Source: an uncultured Paracoccaceae bacterium
GTDB lineage: Bacteria; Pseudomonadota; Alphaproteobacteria; Rhodobacterales; Rhodobacteraceae
Reading direction: 5' to 3'
Length of the DNA stretch: 64,000 nt
Assembly (NCBI GenBank): GCA_938049225.1
Contig: CALICM010000033.1
Span: forward strand, 43,448-107,447
Both the position numbers and the translations under genes were made by a program. The notes beneath the pieces were generated by a model that was not told the DNA's origin, did no database searches, and worked only from the letters and a program-made list of their open reading frames with translations. Numbering within the stretch: position 1 is the stretch's first letter; every line of letters starts with the position of its first letter. Below, piece after piece: positions 37,766 to 47,776 of the stretch.

Positions 37766-38379
37766 CAAAGCCCCTGCACGCGGTCCGCCAAACCTTTCAG
37801 GATCCGCGCCGTGGCCCCCCAAATGTAATAGGGGCCGTAGGGGACCGCGAAATACTGCCGGTGATGCCCCTGCCAGATCCGCCCATGGGTTTGATAATTC
37901 CCCGGCTCCAACAGGAAGGCCAAGGGAACCTCGAAAATCTCGGCCACCTCATCCTCGCAAGCACTGACGCTGAATGCGCCCGAGACCAGGCCGACATGCG
38001 GCTCCACATCAAAGCTGGTCACCGTCTCGTGCCGGTCGAGAACGCCCATTGGGGCCACATGGCTGGGGCTGAGGCCGATCTCCTCCTCAGCCTCGCGCAG
38101 GGCGGTGGCCCACAGGCTGGGATCGTCGTTGTCCCGCTTCCCGCCGGGAAAAGCGATTTGCCCCGCATGATGCCGCAACCTGGTGGAACGGCGCGTCAGC
38201 AGCACTGTCAGCCCGGCGGACCGTTCAACCAGCGGCACCAGAACAGCAGCCTCGCGCAGAGCCCGTGTGGCGGGCAGCACCGCGCGCACCTCGGGGTTCA
38301 GATCGAAATCCGAGCTTGCTTGTGCCGGCTGCAGTAAAGCACGGGAAAGCGTGTCAATGGTGGCTCGCTGAAACGTCAT
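37765..38379 (-). CDS. NUDIX hydrolase (CoA pyrophosphatase-like)
   Basis: NUDIX box GGKRDNDDPSLWATALREAEEEIGL. Confidence 0.9.
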   Translation of the reverse strand: MTFQRATIDTLSRALLQPAQASSDFDLNPEVRAVLPATRALREAAVLVPLVERSAGLTVLLTRRSTRLRHHAGQIAFPGGKRDNDDPSLWATALREAEEEIGLSPSHVAPMGVLDRHETVTSFDVEPHVGLVSGAFSVSACEDEVAEIFEVPLAFLLEPGNYQTHGRIWQGHHRQYFAVPYGPYYIWGATARILKGLADRVQGL

Positions 38380-38500
38380 TTTCTTAAGATGTCCCTATAG
38401 CGGCCGCCAAGCAACCCCTGCTGCCCGCCTTATCCTTGACAAAACGCGCCCGTCGAGGGTGGCGAAACACCCTCGGCAAACGCGACCTTGAAATACAGCC

Positions 38501-39484
38501 TCAGACTTTGGCTTCGAACCCCAACACTTCGGGGGCGAACTCATAGTGCGCCCCGCAGAACTGACAATCCGCGGTCACTTTACCGTCGGCCGTCGTCATA
38601 TGCGCGATATCCTTGGCCGAGTAGATCGACATCGACTGGACCACCTTTTCGGGCCCGCAGGTACAGCCAAACGCCACGGGTTGCGCATCGAACACGCGCG
38701 GCGTCTCTTCGTGAAAGAGGCGCACCAACAGTGTGTCCGGCGTCACATGCGGGCCGATCAATTCGGTGGTCTCGACCGTATCCAACAGATGGTTGACGCG
38801 CGCCCAATCCTCGGCTTCGTCGCCCTCAAGGATATCGTCGCGGGTCAGCAAGCCGCCCCCGCCTGTCGCGTCACCCTCCGCGAAAGGGCTGGCCTTGGGC
38901 ATATGCTGGATCATCACGCCACCCGACCGCCAAGCCCCCTGTGTTCCAGGCGCAAAGGTTTCGGCCATCGCCAGCGCGAAGCGGGTCGGCAGCTGTTCGG
39001 ATTGCGCGAAATAGGTCTCGGCACAAGCCGCCAGGGACCCGCCAGCCAGCGGGGTGATCCCCTGATAGGGGGTCGTCCCCTCGCCCTGATCGATCAGAAT
39101 GGCGAACATCCCGCGCCCGATCCCCTCAAAGGCGGTGCCGCTGTGACCTGGCAGCGTCTCAGCATCATAACTGGCATAGGCCCGCACCTGCCCCGGCGTG
39201 CCCTCGTCCGTCGGGCCAAAGTAGTCGGTGGCGATCAGACGGATCGGCCCATCGCCGCGGATCTGCAGCGACAGCTTCCAGCGCAGCTTGACGGCCTGCC
39301 CGATCAGCGCAGTCAGCAATGCGGCCTCGGCCACCAAGGCGGCGACGGGCGCGGGATAAGCATGCTGGTCCAAAATCTGCACCAAAGTCTTGTCCAAACG
39401 CGCCACGCGCCCACGTGTATCGGCCCGATCCAGCTGAAAGGGCAGCACGGTATCGTCCCAGGCAATCTGCTGCGCTGTGGTCAT
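38501..39484 (-). CDS. hslO: Redox-regulated chaperone Hsp33
   Basis: FGCTCGPEKV ... CQFCGAHYEF zinc-cysteine switch (CxC...CxxC). Confidence 0.93.
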   Translation of the reverse strand: MTTAQQIAWDDTVLPFQLDRADTRGRVARLDKTLVQILDQHAYPAPVAALVAEAALLTALIGQAVKLRWKLSLQIRGDGPIRLIATDYFGPTDEGTPGQVRAYASYDAETLPGHSGTAFEGIGRGMFAILIDQGEGTTPYQGITPLAGGSLAACAETYFAQSEQLPTRFALAMAETFAPGTQGAWRSGGVMIQHMPKASPFAEGDATGGGGLLTRDDILEGDEAEDWARVNHLLDTVETTELIGPHVTPDTLLVRLFHEETPRVFDAQPVAFGCTCGPEKVVQSMSIYSAKDIAHMTTADGKVTADCQFCGAHYEFAPEVLGFEAKV

Positions 39485-39618
39485 GGCGGCCTCCGGTTCT
39501 TGTGATTAAGTTGCATCACATAGGGTCCAGCATTGTCCTTGCCAACCCCCGCTCGACGTGCCGCGTGAAAGGCTTGCGAAGCTGGCTATCTAGCCATAGG
39601 TAAAGGAGGTGTTTTGTG

Positions 39619-39645
39619 ATGAGTGAGAGTAAGTTCAATGCGTAA
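39619..39645 (+). other. 8-codon mini-ORF with strong Shine-Dalgarno upstream of SDR gene
   Basis: AAAGGAGGT-N8-ATG AGT GAG AGT AAG TTC AAT GCG TAA (MSESKFNA). Confidence 0.35.
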
Positions 39646-39681
39646 CGATGGTTATGGAACACCACCGCAGGGGCATACGAC

Positions 39682-40365
39682 ATGAGTGCGGCGCGTTTGG
39701 CGATTGTCGCCGGTGCTGGGGCTGGCTTGGGCCAGGCCCTTTTGCATCATTTTCAGGACCAAGGGATGATTGCCGTGGGTCTGGCACGCTCACCCGATCC
39801 CGACCTAATCGATCTGGACATCCGCGCCTGTGACGTCTCAGACAACGAGGACACAGCCCCCCTGTTGGCCGACCTGATCCGCGACCACGGCCCGCCCCGG
39901 ATCGTGGTTCATAATCCCGCCAGCCTGGTGATCCAACCGTTCCTGGACACCGCCCCGCACGAGTTTGAGACCTGCTGGCGCGCAATGGTTCTTAGCGCGA
40001 CGGTCCTGGCGCGTGCCACGCTGCAACCCATGGTGCGCGGCGGCGGCGGGGCCTTTGTCGTCTCGGGTGCCACCGCCAGTCTAAGGGGCAGCGCACGGTT
40101 CGCGGCCTTTGCCTCGGCCAAATTTGCGCTGCGGGGCCTGACCCAATCGCTGGCGCGCGAATTTCAACCGGCGGGCGTGCATGTGGTCCACACGATCTTG
40201 GATGGGATTATCGACACACCAAAAAGCCGCGCGATGCATGCGGTGGATCCCAGCCGTATGATCGACCCGGCTGATATCGCCCAAGCCTATTGGCATCTGG
40301 CGCATCAGCCACGCTCGGCTTGGTCGCACGAGGTCGATTTGCGCCCGTATTCCGAAAGCTTCTAA
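39682..40365 (+). CDS. Short-chain dehydrogenase/reductase-like protein
   Basis: Rossmann GAGAGLGQALLHHF; central SDR fold (VHNPAS, FVVSGATASLRG). Confidence 0.85.
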   Translation: MSAARLAIVAGAGAGLGQALLHHFQDQGMIAVGLARSPDPDLIDLDIRACDVSDNEDTAPLLADLIRDHGPPRIVVHNPASLVIQPFLDTAPHEFETCWRAMVLSATVLARATLQPMVRGGGGAFVVSGATASLRGSARFAAFASAKFALRGLTQSLAREFQPAGVHVVHTILDGIIDTPKSRAMHAVDPSRMIDPADIAQAYWHLAHQPRSAWSHEVDLRPYSESF

Positions 40366-40366
40366 G

Positions 40367-41458
40367 ATGCCGCAAGACACGCAGATTGCCATCGTCGGCG
40401 CCGGCATGGCAGGCCTTTCGCTGGCCGATGGGCTGAATCGGGCCGGGATCCCCTTTGAGCTGGTTGAGGCGCGGGCGCGGATCGGCGGCCGGGTCAAACG
40501 TGGCGGGATCGACTCTGCGGTCTGCGATCTGGGCCCATCGTGGTTTTGGCGCGGCCAACCTCGCATGACTGCCCTGATCGCCCGTCTGGGGCTGAAAACA
40601 TTCGAGCAGTTCACCGACGGCAATCTGGCGTTCGAGGACGAAGGTGGTCAGGTGCGCCACGATCTCAGCTATGCCGCCATGGCGGGATCCTTGCGGGCCG
40701 AGGGCGGGATGGCCGCGGTGACCCAGGCGTTGGGAAAGAAGCTGCCCGCTGCGCAGATCCATACCGAAACCCAGGTCACAGCGCTTGCCCACACCGGGGA
40801 CGGCATGACCGTGACGCTCGCAAACGACCACCAATTCACCGCCCAGCATGTCGTTTTGTGTCTGCCGCCCCGCATGGCTGCTGAGTTCAGCTTTGCCCCC
40901 GCCCTTCCAACAGCAGCCGTGCGCGCAATGCGCTCAATCCCGACTTGGATGGCCGGGCAAGCCAAGCTGTTCGCAGTCTACGATACCCCTTTCTGGCGGC
41001 AATTGGGTCTGTCCGGCGACGGGATGAGCCGTCTGGGGCCGCTGGTGGAAATCCACGATGCCTCGGCCGCGTCCGGCGCCCCCGCCGCCCTGTTTGGCTT
41101 TGTCGGCGTCTCGCCTGCCAATCGTCGGCAAAACCCCCAAGCGCTGAAAACCGCAGCCATCCAGCAGCTGACCCGCCTGTTTGGCCCCCAGGCCGCCAAG
41201 CCGCGCGAGGTGGTCTTACAAGACTGGGCCGACGAGAGCTTTACGTCTACGCCGCTCGACCGCCAAAGCCTGGGCCCGCATCCGATCTATGGTTTGCCGA
41301 CCGCGTTGACCGAACTTGCCGGCGGGCGTTTGATCTTTGGCGGCACCGAAACCGCCGCCGAATTTGGCGGTTTTCTCGAGGGGGCGTTGGAACGCTCGGC
41401 CCAGATCCTTACCACGCTTCAAGCCGCGGCACCCCGCGCGCAACCCATCGCAGGATAA
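40367..41458 (+). CDS. FAD-dependent flavin monoamine oxidase-like oxidoreductase
   Basis: VGAGMAGLSLADGLNRAGIPFELVEARARIGGR and C-terminal LIFGGTETAAEFGGFLEGALERS. Confidence 0.9.
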   Translation: MPQDTQIAIVGAGMAGLSLADGLNRAGIPFELVEARARIGGRVKRGGIDSAVCDLGPSWFWRGQPRMTALIARLGLKTFEQFTDGNLAFEDEGGQVRHDLSYAAMAGSLRAEGGMAAVTQALGKKLPAAQIHTETQVTALAHTGDGMTVTLANDHQFTAQHVVLCLPPRMAAEFSFAPALPTAAVRAMRSIPTWMAGQAKLFAVYDTPFWRQLGLSGDGMSRLGPLVEIHDASAASGAPAALFGFVGVSPANRRQNPQALKTAAIQQLTRLFGPQAAKPREVVLQDWADESFTSTPLDRQSLGPHPIYGLPTALTELAGGRLIFGGTETAAEFGGFLEGALERSAQILTTLQAAAPRAQPIAG

Positions 41459-41462
41459 ACCC

Positions 41463-42026
41463 ATGAACACCAGAACAGCCTTGCTGGACGCGGCCGAACA
41501 GGCGCTCAGATCCCATGGCCAAAACGGCTTCAGCTATCAGGACCTCAGCAAAACGGTGGGCATTCGCACCGCCAGCATCCATTATCATTTCCCCAGCAAA
41601 GCGGGCCTGATCGTGGCCTTGATCCAACGCTATACGGCGGATGTTCTTGAGGCCTTGGAGGATCTGGGCAGGTCAGGGTCAACTGCGGGCCAACAGTTAC
41701 GCGATTTTGTTGGGATTTATCGCGCTGCGCTGAATGACGGCCGATGCCTGTGCCTGTGCGTGGCCCTGCTGATGGCCCCCGATGACGTCAGCGCTGATGG
41801 TTTGGCTGAGATCCACCGCTTTCGTGCCAAGGAACTCCGCTGGCTTGAGCGTCTTTTCGCGCAAGCTCAAGCCGATGGCACGATCCAAAATCCCCAAGAT
41901 CCAAGCGCCGAGGCCGCCGCCTGCCTGGCCTTGGTCGAAGGCGCCCAAATCAACGCTCGCGCCAATCACGACACGGCAGCATTCGATACGGCGGTTGAAT
42001 TGCTGCTCTCCCGGACCCGAGGCTGA
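41463..42026 (+). CDS. TetR-family transcriptional regulator
   Basis: TetR HTH LLDAAEQALRSHGQNGFSYQDLSKTVGIRTASIHYHFPSKAGLI. Confidence 0.92.
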   Translation: MNTRTALLDAAEQALRSHGQNGFSYQDLSKTVGIRTASIHYHFPSKAGLIVALIQRYTADVLEALEDLGRSGSTAGQQLRDFVGIYRAALNDGRCLCLCVALLMAPDDVSADGLAEIHRFRAKELRWLERLFAQAQADGTIQNPQDPSAEAAACLALVEGAQINARANHDTAAFDTAVELLLSRTRG

Positions 42027-42164
42027 CCCGTTCGAGGGCATTTTGCCCAGCAATGGGCAAACCCCTTTCCCCAACAGACCGAAAATGTGCTTGGCGCATT
42101 TGTCCCAGCATGCGCATCATTGCCCCGCTTAATACGGAAACCAATATACGGGGGGACTATCGAT

Positions 42165-43331
42165 ATGAACAATCGTCTACGCTTTGGCATTTTTCTCGCA
42201 CCATTCCACAAGCCCGGAATCAATCCAACGCTCGCCCTTGAACAGGACCTTGAACTGGTCGAGTGGCTGGATCGATGCGATTATGACGAGGTTTGGTTCG
42301 GCGAACATCATTCGGCAGGGTCGGAAATCTCGGCCAGCCCCGAGTTAATGATTGCCACCGCGGCGTGCCGCACCAAACATATTAAGTTGGGCACGGGCGT
42401 CGTGTCTGTCAGCTATCACAATCCACTATGGGTCGCCGAACGGATCGTCCAACTTGATCACCTGACACGCGGTCGGGTCATGATGGGGGTAGGGCCGGGG
42501 TCCCTGCCCACGGATGCCGCTATGATCGGGCTTAGCCAAAAGGACACACGTGGCCTGCTGGATGATGGCCTTGATGTTATGATGAAACTGATCAAGGGGA
42601 CCGAGCCAGTCAATTTCAAGAACGATCGTTGGGAGTTGACCGACGCGCGACTGCATTTGCGCCCCTATTCCAATTTCGATATCGCCTGCGCCGCGGTGGC
42701 GTCGCCCACAGGACCCAAATTGGCGGGGAAACATGGGGCGGGGCTGATCTCCATTGGGGCCACGACCGCTGCCGGGTTCGATGCGCTGGCACTCCATTGG
42801 GATGTCATCGAGGCCGAGGCCGCGCATCACAATCAGGTCGTGGATCGCGCGAAATGGCGGTTGGTGGGGCTGTGCCATATCGCTGAAACGGCCGAACAGG
42901 CGCGTCGAGACGTCGAGTATGGGATCGAACACTGGTTCAATTATTTCCAAGAGATCGCAGCCTTTCCGCAAATGGCGATGCCTGGGCAGAACGCCAAAGA
43001 GATGATCGATTTCATCAATGACTCGGGTTTCGGCGCCATTGGCACACCCGAGATGTGCCGTGCGCAGATCGAGCGGCTGCACAAACAATCGAACGGCGGG
43101 TTCGGGGCCTATCTGACGCTGGCTCACAACTGGGCGAATTTCGATGCGACCAAGCGGAGCTATGAGTTGATTGCGCGCGAGGTGTTCCCACATTTCCAAG
43201 GGCAACACCACTCTACCATGGACGCCGCCGTCCGCGCGCAGAAAATGCGGCCCGAGTTGGCCGAGATCCATGCCAAAGCCGTCGAATCCGCACAAGAACG
43301 CTATGCGGCGGAGAAAGAGGCCAGGGCCTGA
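42165..43331 (+). CDS. LLM-class flavin-dependent (luciferase-like) monooxygenase
   Basis: Start MNNRLRFGIFLAPFHKPG at 42165; DEVWFGEHHSAGSE, TRGRVMMGVGPGSLPTDAAMIG. Confidence 0.9.
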   Translation: MNNRLRFGIFLAPFHKPGINPTLALEQDLELVEWLDRCDYDEVWFGEHHSAGSEISASPELMIATAACRTKHIKLGTGVVSVSYHNPLWVAERIVQLDHLTRGRVMMGVGPGSLPTDAAMIGLSQKDTRGLLDDGLDVMMKLIKGTEPVNFKNDRWELTDARLHLRPYSNFDIACAAVASPTGPKLAGKHGAGLISIGATTAAGFDALALHWDVIEAEAAHHNQVVDRAKWRLVGLCHIAETAEQARRDVEYGIEHWFNYFQEIAAFPQMAMPGQNAKEMIDFINDSGFGAIGTPEMCRAQIERLHKQSNGGFGAYLTLAHNWANFDATKRSYELIAREVFPHFQGQHHSTMDAAVRAQKMRPELAEIHAKAVESAQERYAAEKEARA

Positions 43332-43571
43332 GGCTGAAAGACATTGGGGTGCGCCTTTTGCGCGTATCCCAAACCAAAATCCGCCCGTTACACGCAATCA
43401 GTGCATATTCTTTGATGTCATATAATTGCATGCGCTTTGACCTAAAACAGCTGCATTTATTGCGGCACTGAACCTGTCACTGGCATTGATCTGGCCGCCC
43501 TCCCCTTGCGATCCCGGTCTGTCCCCGGTATCGATCCTCCAGCCCTGAAAAGAAGCCCGAAAGGCACGAAT

Positions 43572-44759
43572 ATGACCGCGCGCCAGAACTATCTTTTTAC
43601 CTCTGAATCCGTATCCGAAGGCCATCCAGACAAGGTTTGCGACCAGATTTCCGATGCCGTGATCGACATGATCCTGGCCCGCGAGCCTGAGGCCCGGGTC
43701 GCAGTCGAGACCGCCGCGACGACCAATAAAGTCGTGCTGATGGGTGAGGTTAAGATCTCGGACAAAAATGCTGTCACGCCCGAGGAAATCTCGGCCACCG
43801 CGCGTGAAGTGATCCGCCAGATCGGCTATCGTCAGAAGGGGTTTCATTTCAAAACCTGCTCGATCGATTGCTATGTGCATGAGCAAAGCCAAGACATCGC
43901 GCAAGGTGTGGACGCCGCCGATAACAAGGACGAAGGCGCCGGTGATCAGGGGATTATGTTCGGGTTCGCCACAAACGAAACGCCCGAATTGATGCCCGCC
44001 CCGATTCTCTACGCCCATAAAATTCTGAGGCGCCTGGCCGAGGTCCGCCATTCCGGCGACGCACCGGAACTGGGCCCGGATGCCAAGTCCCAGCTGACGA
44101 TTGAGTACCGCGACGGCAAGCCCGCCCATGTCAACACAATCGTTTTGTCGACCCAACATCTGGACGACAACATGACCTCGGACGACGTCCGGGCGGTGGT
44201 GGAGCCCTACATCCGCGCCGAACTGCCCGAGGCTTGGATCGACGCCAAAACCGTTTGGCATGTGAACCCCACGGGCCGCTTTGTAATCGGTGGGCCAGAT
44301 GGCGACGCGGGCCTGACGGGCCGCAAAATCATCGTCGACACCTATGGCGGTGCCGCGCCCCATGGCGGCGGGGCATTCTCGGGCAAGGACCCGACCAAAG
44401 TGGACCGCTCGGCCGCTTATGCCGCGCGCTATCTCGCCAAGAACGTCGTCGCGGCCGGGCTGGCCGAGAAATGTACCATCCAGCTGAGCTATGCCATCGG
44501 CGTGCCCGAGCCCTTGTCGATCTATGTGGACGGCCACGGCACCGCGCAGGTCGATCCGGCGAGGATTGAGGCGGCGATCCGCGATACCATGCGCCTGACG
44601 CCACGCGGGATCCGGACCCATCTGGGCCTGAACAAACCGATCTATCAGCGCACCGCAGCCTATGGCCATTTCGGGCGGGAACCAGACGCGGATGGGGGCT
44701 TCTCGTGGGAGCGGACCGACCTGGCCGACAGCCTGAAATCCGCCGTCGGCGCGGGCTAG
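43572..44759 (+). CDS. metK: S-adenosylmethionine synthetase
   Basis: [53 protein letters not shown]. Confidence 0.97.
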   Translation: MTARQNYLFTSESVSEGHPDKVCDQISDAVIDMILAREPEARVAVETAATTNKVVLMGEVKISDKNAVTPEEISATAREVIRQIGYRQKGFHFKTCSIDCYVHEQSQDIAQGVDAADNKDEGAGDQGIMFGFATNETPELMPAPILYAHKILRRLAEVRHSGDAPELGPDAKSQLTIEYRDGKPAHVNTIVLSTQHLDDNMTSDDVRAVVEPYIRAELPEAWIDAKTVWHVNPTGRFVIGGPDGDAGLTGRKIIVDTYGGAAPHGGGAFSGKDPTKVDRSAAYAARYLAKNVVAAGLAEKCTIQLSYAIGVPEPLSIYVDGHGTAQVDPARIEAAIRDTMRLTPRGIRTHLGLNKPIYQRTAAYGHFGREPDADGGFSWERTDLADSLKSAVGAG

Positions 44760-45161
44760 ATCGGAGCCGCCAACCCCGGGGACCAAAAACATAAACCGGG
44801 GTGGTTTCAACCTGAAACCCCATGGAATCTTTTGATATTGAAAGACAATCAAGGGGATAAAACGCGCCGCGAAGCAGCCCCGCAGAAACCACTCCCCACA
44901 CCCGCTCGAGAAAGGTTGACTGCAGCGATTGAACCGGACTTTTGCGTCGCCTGAGGAACAGAGGCAAAAAAGGGGCTGGCCAAGACTAAAACAAAGAAGG
45001 CTCAAAAACAAAAAAGCTGCAAGATCCTATGAACATACTGGCTAATGACTGTCCCGTGAAGCGCGCTCGGAAACGTTCGATCTCAGGTCATTCTGCGGCA
45101 GGGAGACGCTCGCGTGTGAGCCCGAAGCGGTCACTTCTCCGGGTGACATGCCGTACCGTAG

Positions 45162-45812
45162 TCAGCCGCGAGAGGGGTATCCGCAAATGATTTCGGGATA
45201 GGCATCAAACGCCAAGAACCTGAACGGATCACCTCTGTCGGGCTCATTCGGGTTTTCCAGAAAGCCTATGGTTCCAAGGAACTTAAGGTCTTTGAAATAC
45301 CGTGATGGGGGCGGATTCACGATGGCAATCGGTCCGGGCTCCTCCTCTCTACAATCCCACGGCTCTTCCCTGAGCCGGAGGTCAAGTTCCTCTTGCCAGT
45401 TAAAATGCACGACTTTCGGACCCTCTGCCACCCGCATCGTAAAGGCTTGGTCAACCAGGACAATCCCGCCATTCGGATCCTCGTAGAGACGCAGATGCGG
45501 CCCGCTGCCTCCGCTTTGCAAGATCAACCATTCGGAATCACACTTGAAGAGTGTGCCGCGGCATACCGTCAAGCGTCGCTCATAGTCGACCGAACTGAAC
45601 GCGAGATCCGGAGCCATCTCAATTTCAACGGTAAGCCCGTTAGGCAGATCGATTACCGCTGACTGTGTTCCGCCCCAAAGCAAAATATTGGGCACAGGAA
45701 GCACCAGTGTGAAAAGGCCGATTATGCTCAGCGCCACTAAGAAAAGGGTCAATTTCAGAAATTTTCTAAGTCGCAACGAACCAAAATCCCTTAACGCCTT
45801 CAACCAGAGCAT
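45162..45812 (-). CDS. Hypothetical protein with N-terminal transmembrane helix
   Basis: LKLTLFLVALSIIGLFTLVLPVPNILLW TM segment then soluble domain; no family recognised. Confidence 0.6.
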   Translation of the reverse strand: MLWLKALRDFGSLRLRKFLKLTLFLVALSIIGLFTLVLPVPNILLWGGTQSAVIDLPNGLTVEIEMAPDLAFSSVDYERRLTVCRGTLFKCDSEWLILQSGGSGPHLRLYEDPNGGIVLVDQAFTMRVAEGPKVVHFNWQEELDLRLREEPWDCREEEPGPIAIVNPPPSRYFKDLKFLGTIGFLENPNEPDRGDPFRFLAFDAYPEIICGYPSRG

Positions 45813-46117
45813 AAGGGAGGCGCCTTGTTGTGAATAGCCTCATACCTTGGCCGAGAAGTCTGCTGGGAAGTTGATGACCGTTGTTTGAAATCCGGTTTTG
45901 ACCGTGCTGCCGACATACCTCCGGCTGAAAGCTACACGCCTAGGGTGTTTGCTATTTGGCACGACTAAGCAAAATCGTTGGATGTGCTGGCGTCCCCAAG
46001 TTGGATCAAAGTTTTGATGTGCTGATGCAGGCTGGTGTTGAGGGGGCCTTTGAGACAGTCGGCTTAATGATATGCCTACTCCCGATACCTCATGGACATG
46101 GGACTGTTGCCATAATA

Positions 46118-46131
46118 TGTTAGCGCTAACA
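46118..46131. promoter_or_regulatory. LacI/GntR-type operator palindrome upstream of zwf
   Basis: Perfect 14-bp palindrome TGTTAGCGCTAACA with central CG, 116 bp upstream of the zwf ATG. Confidence 0.75.
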
Positions 46132-46246
46132 AATGACGATAATTCGTCGCCAGCGCTGTTGACAGCACCCACCCACCAGCTAGCGTCCGCGCAACCGAAC
46201 CGAGTACCTCGCATAGCGCGATCAATCCACAAGAGGGACCCAAGCC

Positions 46247-47698
46247 ATGGTTGCCCGCACTATCCCGGTCGAAACCTTCGACCTTGTCATTTTTGGCGGC
46301 ACCGGCGATCTGGCCCGGCGCAAGATCCTGCCCAGCCTGTTTCGCCGCATGCGCGAGGGGCAAATGCCCACCGATGCCCGGATCATCGCCTGCGCGCGCG
46401 GGAAGATGAGCCGCAAGGCCTTTCAGCAGATGATCCGCGAGGCGTTGGAAGAGTTCATCCCAAACGATACCGACCGCCCCGAGGATTTGGTGGGCACTTT
46501 CCTCAAAGCCTTGGATTTTGTCACGCTGGACGTGATGGGAACCCAAGGCTGGGACGATTTGGCGGGCAAGCTGCGGGACGATGCGATCCGCGCCTTTTAT
46601 CTGTCCGTCGGCCCCGGCTTGTTCGGCGCGATTGCCTCGAAACTATCGGAAACGGGCCTGGCGACGCCAGAGAGCCGGATCGTGGTCGAAAAGCCTTTGG
46701 GACATGATTACACCTCGGCCTGCGAGTTGAACCGCCAGCTTTCCGCGAGTTTCGACGAGCATCAGATTTACAGGATCGACCACTATCTGGGCAAAGAGAC
46801 TGTGCAAAACCTGATGGCCCTGCGCTTTGCGAACGCCTTGTTCGAGCCGCTGTGGAACGCTCAGCACATCGACCACGTGCAGATCACCGTGGCCGAGAGC
46901 ATTGGGGTCGAGGGGCGCGGCGGTTACTACGACAAATCGGGTGCAATGCGCGATATGGTGCAGAACCATATTATGCAGCTGTTGTGCCTGACGGCGATGG
47001 AGCCGCCCGCACGGTTCGAACCTGACGCGGTGCGGGATGAAAAACTAAAGGTAATCCGCGCGCTGGACCCGGTGACATCTGAGGAGACTGTGCGCGGGCA
47101 GTATCGCGCGAACGGCGAGGGCGGATATCTGGACCATGTCGAGAACCCCGACAGCCGGACCGAAAGCTATGTGGCGCTGAAGGTCCAAATCTCGAACTGG
47201 CGCTGGGCGGGCACGCCATTTTATGTGCGCACCGGAAAGAAGCTGCGCAGCCGTATGTCCGAGATCGCGGTGATCTTTAAAGAGGTGCCGCATTCGATCT
47301 TTCCCGAAGTGTCACAGCGCAAGGGCAACGCCCTGATCATCCGACTGCAACCGGACGAGGGGATCACCCTGCGTATGACGATCAAAGACCCCGGGCCAGG
47401 CGGCATGCGTCTGCGCGAGGTCCCGTTGGATATGAGCTTCGCCGATGCTTTAGCGGACGCAGGCGCGGTGCCGGATGCCTACGAGCGGCTGGTTATGGAT
47501 GTGATCCGGGGCAACCAGACATTGTTCATGCGCGGCGACGAGGTCGAGGCCGCGTGGGCCTGGACAGATGCCATTCTGGCCACTTGGGACGACAGCGGCG
47601 ACCGCCCGCACCCCTATGATCCCGGCGGCTCGGGCCCCGAGGATGCTTTGGCATTGCTGCACCGCGACGGACGGCGCTGGCGCGAGGTCGAGACCTGA
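46247..47698 (+). CDS. zwf: Glucose-6-phosphate 1-dehydrogenase
   Basis: FGGTGDLARRKILPSLF, YRIDHYLGKETVQNLM. Confidence 0.96.
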   Translation: MVARTIPVETFDLVIFGGTGDLARRKILPSLFRRMREGQMPTDARIIACARGKMSRKAFQQMIREALEEFIPNDTDRPEDLVGTFLKALDFVTLDVMGTQGWDDLAGKLRDDAIRAFYLSVGPGLFGAIASKLSETGLATPESRIVVEKPLGHDYTSACELNRQLSASFDEHQIYRIDHYLGKETVQNLMALRFANALFEPLWNAQHIDHVQITVAESIGVEGRGGYYDKSGAMRDMVQNHIMQLLCLTAMEPPARFEPDAVRDEKLKVIRALDPVTSEETVRGQYRANGEGGYLDHVENPDSRTESYVALKVQISNWRWAGTPFYVRTGKKLRSRMSEIAVIFKEVPHSIFPEVSQRKGNALIIRLQPDEGITLRMTIKDPGPGGMRLREVPLDMSFADALADAGAVPDAYERLVMDVIRGNQTLFMRGDEVEAAWAWTDAILATWDDSGDRPHPYDPGGSGPEDALALLHRDGRRWREVET

Positions 47699-47776
47699 CG
47701 GTCAGGTTCAAGTTGGCGGTTTGCAGGTAATAGGGGCACCCGGTTCGACCAGCGCGCCCCGGGATGGAAAGGGACG

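Noticed and set aside
43335-43571. Possible SAM-sensing riboswitch in the ~235-nt metK leader
   Set aside because: SAM/SAH and SAM-II riboswitches occur upstream of metK-type genes in alphaproteobacteria, but I could not see the conserved core (for example AACGGCUUCCUG) here. An Infernal/Rfam scan would settle it.
43398-45011. 537-aa minus-strand ORF
   Set aside because: Antisense to metK; no protein-like motifs.
45840-46232. 130-aa minus-strand ORF upstream of zwf
   Set aside because: Overlaps the LacI-type operator and promoter region; no RBS or recognisable motif; possibly a remnant only.
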